Source: Siphonodentalium dalli
Taxonomy: Eukaryota > Mollusca > Scaphopoda > Gadilida > Siphonodentaliidae
Assembly: GCA_032622095.1 (NCBI GenBank)
Contig: CP136063.1
Coordinates: forward strand, 66,105,897-66,169,896
Length of the DNA stretch: 64,000 nt
Direction: 5' to 3'
The notes below the pieces were generated by a model. It had not been told where the DNA came from and ran no database searches. It saw nothing but the letters and a program-made list of their open reading frames with translations. This document shows, one piece after another, positions 46,379-56,692 of the stretch (positions are counted from its first letter, which is position 1; each line of letters opens with the position of its first letter). The translations under genes were made by a program, and so were the position numbers.

Positions 46379-46892
46379 TAGCATAAGAAAACAGTCCTAA
46401 GACCATTTATTTCCATTATGGTCCCCAATTGATTCAGGCCACATGAGAGACCGGACCACACCTGCACACTTCCTACCATCACGAACTACTGGTTTTAAAA
46501 TATATTATGTTATATTAATAACCAAATGAGATGTAAACAATCTGTTGAAATTAAAGTCACGATAGGTGACGGAGCTGGATGGCACATATTTTCCACTAGA
46601 GTTAAAAAACACTGGAGAGATATATCGATTAAAATAGGGCGTGAGAGGGCGTCTTTGACTACTGTGTAGGTTCAGTGGCTATGTGGTGACGATAAGGCTA
46701 GCACCAACTTATCGTAGTGTACCATGGGCATGCAGTAAGGTGATGTTATTCCCTTCGACCTGGATGACACCATTCAATCACGTACTATGACACCACAGTC
46801 GAAGGCTACCCTCACCCTAGACATTAAATAAAAGTTATATACAAAGCAAACTCTCCTCAGTGCATCATGAAACTACACAATCACCTACTTTG

Positions 46893-49040
46893 TTAATAGT
46901 ACTTATAGATAGAACTTTCAGATTTGTTATATCTATTAAAATACTCTGATTGAATAGCCTTGGTCAATACTGTGTTGTTACCTTTGGGATCAATTTGGTT
47001 AGAAATATCATTCCAGAGTACTATTGCTGTATAATTACAGAAACTGTCCGAGCCAAAAGGACCTACATGAGGGATTGTGATTTTTTGTTGCCCTGATCTT
47101 AATTCATAGCTACAGTAAGACCTAACTCTGGTAAAGTGTTCAGAAAGTTATTTTGGAGCCTTTGAGTCCACAATCTTCTTCTTTAGCAACAGCTTTCTTT
47201 GGTTAACCCGCTGTTCAACAGTTAACATTCATTTTTAGATGTTCATTGTACCCCACAGTTGCTCTGTTATGCAGCCCAATTAAGACAGAATCTAATCAAT
47301 CTATTCTGAGATTTCTGCAATTTCCCTTTGGTTGTTGTACATGTAGTTAGTGCACTATACCATGAGCAACAAGCATAATCAAAGTAGCACTGTATCAAAG
47401 CAAGAACTAGTAATCTTTTTGTGAAGCTTGTTAAAAAATCAGCTTTTCTATAGAGGAATTCAAGTTAAGTCTTGAGGATGATTTTGATAAGACTGTTTGA
47501 GCCGAGGCTTCTCCACTTATATGTTGGTCCAAAACAACTCCCAGATAAGTAACGGTGTTAGAGGGGCTGATTCTAGTCTGATTACAATTGATGTTAAGCT
47601 GATTGCAGGATCGAATTCTTGGTTGAGACCCAAACAGAATAGATTCGGTCTTATAGCTAAATGAAGGGAAAGCCTATTGTCTGAGCCATTCACTAAGAGA
47701 GGAAAGCTGTGCACTCAAAGACTGCTCTATCTTCTGAACACATTTCCCAGATACAAGCAATGCAGAATCATCTGCATACAATAGCAGCCTACACTTTACT
47801 GCGGCCGGTGCATCATTGACATAGAGTAAAAATAATAATGGCCCAAGAATATAGCCCTGGGGAACGCCGCAAGTGATCAAATTTGTGTCTGAGAAAGAAC
47901 CATTAATGTCAGTAATTTGTGTCCGATTAATGAGAAAAGCTTTGAACCAATTAAGAGCATTACTATCAAAGCCCATGGCGTGCAATTTGTCTAAAAGTAT
48001 ATGTTGGTCTACCGTATCAAAGGCTTTTTGTAAGTCTATCAAAACCATTCCAGTATACTTCCCTTGATCCATTTGTTCCCGAATGTAATCTATGATGCAG
48101 TGAGATAAGTAAAGGTGGATTCAGTTGAGAATCCAGATCTAAATCCAGATTGAAATTCATATAAAAGTTCCGATTTATTCTGATTTATTTAGATATTTCT
48201 CCATCTGTTTAAAAACCACCTTTTCCAAAATTTTAGAGACCATGTAACACTAAGGATGGAGACAGGCCGGTAGTTACTAGGATTGGTTTTTTTTTTTCTT
48301 TCTTATAGATAGGCACCACCCTAGCTGATTTCAAATCTGATGGAATATGTCCTTGATAGAGTTTAAAGTCAGATTGATAATGTGAGTCAAGGGAGATAAT
48401 ATGACAGATGCACCGTCCCGCAGAAACCGGGCTGGAATTGTATCTAACCCAGTTGCCTTGGATGGGGTGAGATCCAGCAGAAATTCAGAGACCTCTGTTT
48501 CAGAGACTTTTTCAAGTTTGAATGAATTTAGGGTGACATTTTTTGAGGCGTATATATATAGTACTTATTCACAAAGCTTTTGTCATATTTACCCGTTGGT
48601 GTGGGTATAGTTTCTGTACTAAATCAGCAGCCACATTACAGAAGAAGTTCACAAGTTGTTAAACTGATTAGCTAGCTACTGCATGCCTCTTTATCAAACA
48701 TAATTAAGTGAATCACCTGTTTTTAAGCAGATGTTCGATGAGCAGTTTGCTTTCTTAGATGGTGTTCCAAATCTCTTCAAGGTCTTCCCCAGAGCTTTCG
48801 ATTTACCATTGTTCTGCTCTAGCTGTTTCTTAAAGTAATTCGATTTGGCATTTTTAATCATATGAGTAACTTTATTACGAATGACTTTGTAATTAGAGAA
48901 GATACTGGGATCTTTAGATTGTATGAATTTTCTCAATAGATCATTCCTGTCCCTAATTAATGCCAAGATCTCACCATCCATCACAGTGTTCAGTACAAGT
49001 ACATATTCCCATATTTGATTCTTAGATATGGACTTTGTTT
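46893..49040 (-). pseudogene. Dead LINE ORF2 remnant, copy B
   Basis: Counterpart of 736-3170. The palm frame (47674-48072, with YADD and GVPQGYILGPLL) encodes the same peptide as in copy A. The linker frame (48694-49083) differs by a few residues and small indels. The C-terminal part is continuous here because the 316 bp insertion is absent: across 47254/47255 the sequence runs on without the break seen in copy A. The same frameshift near 47690 is present, so the element was dead before the copies separated. Confidence 0.85.
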
Positions 49041-49571
49041 TTCTTGGACCATTGCCTGTAAATTTTATTTTTTTATATCTCAATAAAGTTCACATTTTGT
49101 ATTTCTAACATAATCCACCATGAGGTATACACTTAAAATGTTGCATCAATGGTGTCTGTGATTACTAATATACCGGTACATGAACAGAATCCTTTGTTAA
49201 TTGGACTCTATAAAATTTTGGAAAAATTGGGTCCACAAAGCCCTTTATGATAAATCATGTTTTGTGCTGTAATATATGGATTTAATTCTCAACAAAGCGT
49301 TCTTGATAGAGAACTCCCCAACCAGCATTCAGTTCTGTTTGTGGAAATTTCTCAACAACAGACCCTCACCCTGTAAACTTGTGTGCACAAAGTCAGATTT
49401 CAGTTTGGAAGAAAGTATCGAATATATCCAATTTCTGTCACAGGTAAAATGTTATTTACTTACATATAATATACATGTATGTAGGCCTATAGTTGTTTTT
49501 AGCTTCTCATGTGAAGTTTGTGCCATTTTTTCTCTATTTAAATTATTACCCAAATTTGAACCGGAGTCCAT

Positions 49572-49974
49572 TATGGGAAGCCAAATTGACATTTAATAAA
49601 TAATTGAGCTTAAGCGCAATAAGGAATCCCTTATTGCGCTTAATCGCAATAAGGGAAGATCTAATTGCGATTAAGCGCAATAAGGAAATTCCTTATTGCA
49701 CTAAATGCAATAAGAAAATATGCTTTAGTGCAATTGCGCTTAAGTGCAATAAGAAATTCCTTATTGCGCTTAAAATCTCTTATTGCGCAAGGAATATCTT
49801 ATTGTGCTTAAGCGCAATAAGGGAAGAATATTCCTTATTGTGCTTTAAGCGCAATAAGAATATTCCTTATTGTGCTTAAGTGCAATAAAAGATTCCTTAT
49901 TGCACTTAAGCGCAAGAGATTCCTTATTGCGCTCAAGCTCAATTATTTATTAAATGTCAATTTGGCTTCCCATA
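49572..49974. repeat. 403 bp foldback with palindromic array, copy B
   Basis: The arms TATGGGAAGCCAAATTGACA-TTTAATAAATAATTGAGCTT and their exact reverse complement enclose about 320 bp of alternating AAGCGCAATAAG and CTTATTGCGCTT units. Copy A keeps only the right arm and about 130 bp of array. Confidence 0.9.
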
Positions 49975-52900
49975 GTCCATAGGCCTATTGGAGTGCTTTG
50001 GTTATATAAGCCTTAAATATAAACTACTTTTTTTTTTGAGATTTAAATATTTTTTTTCCAAAAGACAACATTTGATGTCGTTTGATTCTGAAACTTAGGC
50101 CAGCTAAAGCCAGAATTTTTTTTTTTTTTCAAGTGACAACATTTTTTTTTCACACATTTGATAGTTTTATCTGAAATGGCCAGAAAAATGTTTTTTTTAC
50201 ATTTACCCATCTCGAGCATTTTAAATTACATACCACTTGCCAGATAAATACCTGTTGTTTCCAATAACACATCAAGTCACACTCAGAAGTATCAGACTAA
50301 TACAGGTATCCCAAAAACCCCATTGCAGTGATCTCAGATCTGGTGTGGATTACTGTACCTTTTACAGAGTAGACCAATTTAAGTTTCCAACTCTTTATTA
50401 TTCTCTTGCCATTGCTGGTTTTTCATTAATATCACATGTATCCATTGATTCAGCATACAAGTTCATACAAACATGTTACCATTTGAGATCTAATTTACCA
50501 ACTGACTGCATGGTCACAGCTAATGTCACACCATGTGAACTCATGGGATTAGGTGCATGGGCAACCCTGAGACCAACAACTCAGGAGATTAATCCCACGA
50601 AACCAGGTCGGGACAAACTGATAGCTTGAGCAGTAACTGAGTCAACTTCACTAACTGTCCCAGATTGCTGGCCCAGATCTGGGCCAAACCACCAAACTGG
50701 ACATTCGAATGTCTCAGAATAACGTATTCTGCTGGGGATAATTAATCCTAAAGACAATACAGTTCTCTCAATCTCATGACATTTGGAAATTTGTCATGGA
50801 GGCTGGATGCCATATTTTTAGAAATTTAAAACGAATTATACAACTGGTCACACATATCAGATACTTCCATTGCACGATCCAACTAAAATCATACTTTATC
50901 AACACCATGAAGTTGAAGATCTTCCGATTATATTTTACAACAACAATAATGTTATGGTGGGGTGTGAGTGTCACCTTCAGATTCTGGAATAATAATACGT
51001 TCCGTTTGACAAACAAATTCAATGTTTCGACCTGAACATGAACACATAAACATAAATACATATAGAAGGTACAACGACTCTGTTGTGTGGGCCAGTGATC
51101 CAGAGGTTGCACCCCACAATTTACTCAAACAAAAGATCGCACCCCACAAGTATTCATGGGTATGTGCAGTCACCCCACAAGTATACTTTGGCCAGTACGT
51201 CCGTCCGTCTGTCTGTCTGTCTGTCTGTAGACACTTTACGCATGGTGCGATAACTGAAATATTTTCTATCTGATCGGAACCAAATTTTGTATATGAATTT
51301 CTCAGCACCAAATACAGATCGAGTTCGAATATGGGTTTGATCCGAGTTTTTTTTAGGGAGTTATGGTCCTTTTTCAACTTAGAATTCATGCATGCTTCAA
51401 TCAATCAACAATTTTTCAACTGATAGGAACCAAATTTTGTATGTGAGTTTCTCAACTCAAAATACAGATCGAGTTTGTATATGGGTTTGATCTGATATTT
51501 TTTAATGGAGTTATAGTTTTTTGATTATTTTATTCATCGCTAAAATATATCACAGATACCCAGTTTGCACTGTCCAAATAGAATCTAATAAATCAGGTTT
51601 GAAATTGTCTTTTCACACAGAGATAGTATCCAGTTACAATGCCATGAAGTTGTCTCTCTCTTGTATTGAGTTAATTAACTGCTAGGAGATGTTGGCCATA
51701 TCAGATATACTTTATACTCTATAAAGTATCTCTGGCCATATGATGAGATATCATAGATGGAATGTTTATACTATTATATTTTATATGCATGGTTATTTAA
51801 ATTTCACCTTAAAGGCATAATCTGGTTTCATTGTTTAATAGCATTACTATTGGAGATTAATAATGTGTTTGTCTTAGTAGATTTGTTGGAATTTTGTTGG
51901 TTGCATGGGAAGACAACTTTGGTTTTCAAACTTTTAAAAACTTGAGAGCTCTGTATCAGTCTATGAGAACAAAATTGTTCATAACACTATTAGAACTGTA
52001 GGTCTAGTTTGTTTTATCTATATATTAATGGATAGCTTTTTCGACATTGATTTCAATTTATTACAAATGTGAATTGAAATATTAAAGGGGCACACCAGGT
52101 TTGATATATTTTTCTTGTACTCTGCATGAGATAAAACTTTTTATGTGTACCTATACCTTAGTATGGTACACATAGTGTCAATGTCCGGATTGACCACTCG
52201 TCTGTCCGTCCGTCTATGTCTGCCTGTAGACACTTTATGCATAATGCGCGATAACTCTCACATTTTCTATTTGATCGGAACCAAATTTTGTATATAGGTT
52301 TCTCAGCCCAAAATACAGTTCGAGTTCGAATATGGGTTCGATCAGATTTATTTTAAAGGAGTTATGACCCTTTTGTTTTTAATTTGAAATTTTGATTTTT
52401 CAAATTTTTTTTAGACTGAATTTCCTCGCTCAATTCAACATGCAAAAAATATTGAATTTTTTTTATAATAATAAAAAAAATATTTAATTAAACACAAATT
52501 TGTCATTGACACTAATTTGTTTTAGTTGTATACCATTAATTAGGTGTTGTGTCCTGTTTTGAAAATATGAAGATTTTATTGCAATAGTTGCATGTAATAT
52601 AAGGATATCAATAAATTGTCATTTGAAGTTGTGAACATCCAATATCCAGAGGATATGAGAGTACCTTTAATAGATGTCATTCCAAGCGTAATCTGTTATT
52701 ATTTGAGAGATGACATATGTTACAGAGCTCCAGAGGGTGGTTGTATAAAGGTAAAGATAAACAACCTGCTGCCTGGGTAATTGATGGCTAAACCATTGGA
52801 TCTCACAGTGAGAGGGGGACCCACGCCAATCTTCTCTGTTGGGATTCCAATTGTTGGCTCATTAAATATGCACATATGCTTAAGATACAGTCGCACGATC

Positions 52901-53082
52901 CCGTAAGTCGGGTTTTGGATGCAAGTTAATGAAAATATCATTGAAATAATCGGTTTCCCCCAATAAACATCCATAAATTCAATATACATGTTTTGGAGCA
53001 GAATTAGGCAGTCCATATTGGACGCCATCATGGAATTTATTTTGTTTTGTTTTAATTTTCACACATAATTATTAGTTATGTG
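49975..53082. repeat. Copy B counterpart of 3802-10260 without the 2.8 kb transposon
   Basis: The empty site of the 2.8 kb transposon is near 50950. The ATGG-palindrome repeats are at about 51195-51510 and 52140-52370. As in copy A, I find no gene. A 150-codon minus-strand frame (50952-51404) is a translation of the repeats. Confidence 0.85.
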
Positions 53083-53606
53083 GATGGAGTTCTCATTAAA
53101 CCTCACATCATTGTATTGGTTACAGTAATGCCCAAAATAATTGACCACTTAACCACATCAGAATTATTGGTAATTTTTCAGGATTTGAAATCCTGAAAAT
53201 TTACCAATAATTTTGCTATGGTCAAGTGCATGGTCAATTACTTTGAACATTACTGTATGAGGATAGAGTTATCATTGAACCTCAAATCCTTATATTGGTT
53301 ACAGTAATGCCGAAAGTAATTGACCACTTAACCACAGCAGAATTATGGGTATTTTTTCCGCATTTACAATCCTGACAAATTACCCATTATTCTGCTGTGG
53401 TCAAGTGGTCAATTGTTTTGAACATTACTGTATGATGATTGAGTTATCATTAAACCTCAAATCCTTATATTGGTTACAGTAATGCCCAAAGTAATTGACC
53501 CTTTAACCACAGCATAATTGGGTAATTTTTCAGGATTTAGAATCATGAAAAAATACACACAAATTTGCTGTGATTAAGTGATCAATTACTTTGGACATTA
53601 CTGTAT
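53083..53606. repeat. Satellite of three palindromic monomers, copy B
   Basis: It has the same three monomers as 10261-10786, differing by single bases and a 4 bp deletion in the third. Monomer number is unchanged, unlike the nearby arrays. Confidence 0.9.
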
Positions 53607-55330
53607 GTAGATGGAGTTAAACCTCACATCAGTGTGTTGGGGATTTGGACCTTGACTTGGGACCTTTGGTTTTTAACGCAACAAATGCGCGTACACCTTA
53701 TACACAAATTTCTTATGCAACCAGAGTTTTTCTTGGATAAGATGAGTTTGAAGCCTGCTTACATTTCAAAATGTTGTCAGTTTTGTATTGTCTGCAGCGA
53801 ACTCGACGCGTTGAAGCAAAATAAGTTACAAAAGATAAAATGTGTATGTGACGAGACTATAATACAAATGAAAAAATAAATTGATGTCGGGGTGGGCGAT
53901 ACAGGGAACTAAGGGTTGAACCGATATAAATTTGTAGAGCGATAACGACCAATGTTGACATATTATGCATATCAACTCTACTGTTGCAACAAGGCTATAA
54001 AATAGGGGGGTGTCAGAATCTTAGTCATCTCTATATAGTGCCAGAATAGTCATTTATGGAGTTCTATAAGATGTCGGGTTGGTTATATTGACTCGGAGAA
54101 AAGGGGTTTGTACCGATGAACTGACATATATTAGTGGATCAATGTTGCCATGTAATGCATCGCGACTGTACTAAAGCAGCAATGATATAAAATTGAGGGG
54201 GGGGGTCTGAAATTATCTCTATAGATGGCACCAGGATTATATAGAAAGCAAAAGCAATTGATATACGTATACAGTATACTATAGTAATACCATAGACATA
54301 TAAGTACAAGTATCACGAAATAAAATATTACGTAACATGACCATATACCGATGAAAGAAATAAATAAATTGGACCGGGATTAGAGGTTGGGTTGGTTATA
54401 TGTGGATAATTGGATATGGAATTCATACCGATGAAACGATACAAACTAGTGGAGCGATAAAGACCAATGTTGACACTTAGTCAGGCTACGCGGGGGAAAT
54501 AGGGGTTGATACGATAGACCGAAATAAATTTGTCGAGTCATAATGACCAATGTTGACGTATAAAGTAACGCGACTGTACTGTCACACAATTATCAGGGTG
54601 AACCGGTCAAATATGGACTCTAGTGCCCAATATCGAACAGCTCAGAAAACATTTGCAGGGCCATAAAATTTATTTAACATGGCATGTGCCATATACAAAT
54701 CCATTTATGTCGATAAATCTCTTATTTTTCAAAAATTTAAGCTCAGACTTGGTGTCTGTGTTTGGGATACTTATATATCCTAAAATGACAGGATACAGTA
54801 CGTAATTATTTTTTAGATCGAAGAAATGATTTTTTTTTCGATGATAAAATTTAACCCAGGATTTGCCATTAAAATCGATTTATGTCTATAAAACTGTCAT
54901 TTTTCAAAATTTTGAGCTGAAACTTGGTGTATATGTGTGTAATACTACTATATTCTTAAAATTACAGAGTTCAGCGCGTAATTATGTTTTAGATGGAAGA
55001 AATTGAATTTGTTTTCGATAATAAATTTAAAGCGTGGACGGCTCCGACGGGTCACCGAGTGCGCTCAATTTGTAAACAAAGTTTTGTCAATAGTCGTTTT
55101 GGTCAAACTATCCATTTTTCGACCGGGACAGCAGATCCGAATAGTAGCTAAGATGTATTTATGTAGAATTATCAAAAGAATTTGACCGATCAGGGTAGAT
55201 TTTAAGAGAATCGAGTGGAGAAATCTTGGTGATAATTCCAGAAAATAAAAATGGAGGAGAAACACAATTAAACTACCACAATGCACTTCACTAAACTAGG
55301 GGTTCCCAATGGGTTACACATTATTTTCAG
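53607..55330. repeat. Copy B counterpart of 10787-12466
   Basis: Degenerate tandem repeats up to about 54615, then AT-rich sequence. The first 30 bp of the 220 bp tandem repeat (from 55299) are followed by the LINE insertion. No gene seen. Confidence 0.8.
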
Positions 55331-55359
55331 TATCTGTATCTGTATCTGTATCTGTATAT
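55331..55359 (-). repeat. Microsatellite tail of the LINE
   Basis: Four TATCTG units on the plus strand (CAGATA on the element's strand) directly after the target TTTTCAG. Such short-repeat tails replace poly(A) in CR1/L2-group LINEs and mark the 3' end. Confidence 0.9.
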
Positions 55360-55401
55360 TTCCGGCGCAGGAGCCTCTCGGCTGTTGTCGCGTCGTTGCT
55401 A

Positions 55402-55668
55402 CTACTCTGGTGTTTCTCCTGTTGTATTCCCCGAGCATGCGTAATCTTCTATGCTGTTCCAGTCCCTGATCGTTCTCACGAAGAATGATTGTTTATATTG
55501 TTCCGTGTTGGCTCTTATTGGTTCGAACGATCGTGAGTTGATACACTCTTGGCTCGAAATTATGTTATCACTTTTGTGGTCTGGAAACTTTTTTGCTCGA
55601 ATTTTCCTTCCTTTCTTATCCTTTAGTAAATCATGTGTGTGTATGGCTGGGATTTTCCCCTCAACCAC
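55402..55668 (-). pseudogene. LINE ORF2 C-terminal segment, frameshifted
   Basis: An 88-codon frame begins VEGKIPAIHTHDLL and ends with SFFVRTIRDWNSI, the conserved 'FF-RTI--WN-L' tail of CR1/L2-group ORF2 proteins. The preceding polymerase frame ends at 55661 in a TGA a few codons after the shift. One extra base near 55666 (around CGGCAAGG on the coding strand) accounts for the change, so this segment would normally be the C-terminus of the same protein. Confidence 0.85.
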
Positions 55669-56692
55669 CTTGCCGAAGAGTTCTATATATTCTCTTCATC
55701 TTTCTGCGGATCTCTAGTGAGTCTAACCTTAGTCCATCAATCATGCTGGTTACTGCGCCTTTTTCCCGGTCTCTATAGTTGTTGGTGATGAATCTTGCCG
55801 CTCTTCTCTGCACTTTCTCTAACTTCTCTATTTCTCCTACTGCGGCGGGGTCCCATATTTCTGCTCCATATTCGAGTGATGTTCTTACCATGGCTCTATA
55901 TGCGGTCTCTCTGGAATTACTGTCCGCTCTTCGTAAGTTTCTGCGTAGGAAGCCTAAGGTGCTATTGGCCCTTCCAGTGATCTTGGATATGTGCGTTGAC
56001 CATTTTAGGTCATCTGTGATGGTCAGTCCAAGGTAGACGCTTTGTTTGACTGATTGCAGAATTTGATGGTCAAGCTGGTAGATGAACGATGTTTTGTTCT
56101 TGTCCTTGTTCTTCATGGACATTATGGAGCATTTTCCAGCATTGAATCTCATCCCCCAGGTTTTCGCCCATTCTTCTAGTGATGTCAGATCCTGTTGTAG
56201 TTGGATGTGGTCTTGGTGGTCATTTATCTGGCGGTATAGTATGCAGTCATCAGCAAAGAGTCTTACTTCTGATTTGACTGCTTGTGGAAGGTCGTTGATG
56301 TGGCAGAGGAATAATAGGGGTCCTAGTATCGTACCTTGGGGTACTCCCGATTCCACTGAAACACTTGTGGATGATTCTCCTTCCAACACTACTCTCATAT
56401 GCCTTTTTGTTAGGAAGCTTGTCAGCCAGGTGTGTATTGGTCCTGATATTCCGTATGACTTCAGTTTGTATAGCAGACTCTGGTGTGGTACCGTGTCAAA
56501 TGCTTTGGAAAAGTCGAGGATTGCCATGTCAGTTTGCTTCTCCGAGTCAAAGGACGATAGTAGATCTTGTGTGGTGTTTACAAGCTGGGTTACACATGAG
56601 TGGCCAGATCTAAATCCGTGGTTTCTATCAGTCAGTAGGTTGCAGAGTTCCAGGTGGTCGCGGATATGTCTACACAGGACGTGCTCTAGTAG
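55661..56692 (-). pseudogene. LINE ORF2 reverse transcriptase, middle segment
   Basis: Directly after the in-frame TAG at 56693 the same frame continues LLEHVLCRHIRDHLELCNLL, then the first in-frame Met at 56527. Visible motifs are DFSKAFDTVPHQSLLYKLK, SGVPQGTILGPLLFLCHIND, the catalytic FADD (56246-56257), YLGLTITDDLKWSTHISKI, LGFLRRNLRRA and VQRRAARFITNNY, in the order expected for palm, thumb and connector. The catalytic aspartates are present. The segment reverse-transcribes element RNA at a nicked target in intact relatives. Here it cannot be made as one protein with the endonuclease unless the TAG is read through, and it ends in a frameshift near 55666. Confidence 0.92.

Noticed and set aside
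50952-51404. 150-codon minus-strand frame in copy B
   Set aside because: It is a translation of the GGAACCAAATTTTGTAT monomers and the GTCC microsatellite (TDRRTDGRT-type peptide). The reading frame is not kept in copy A.
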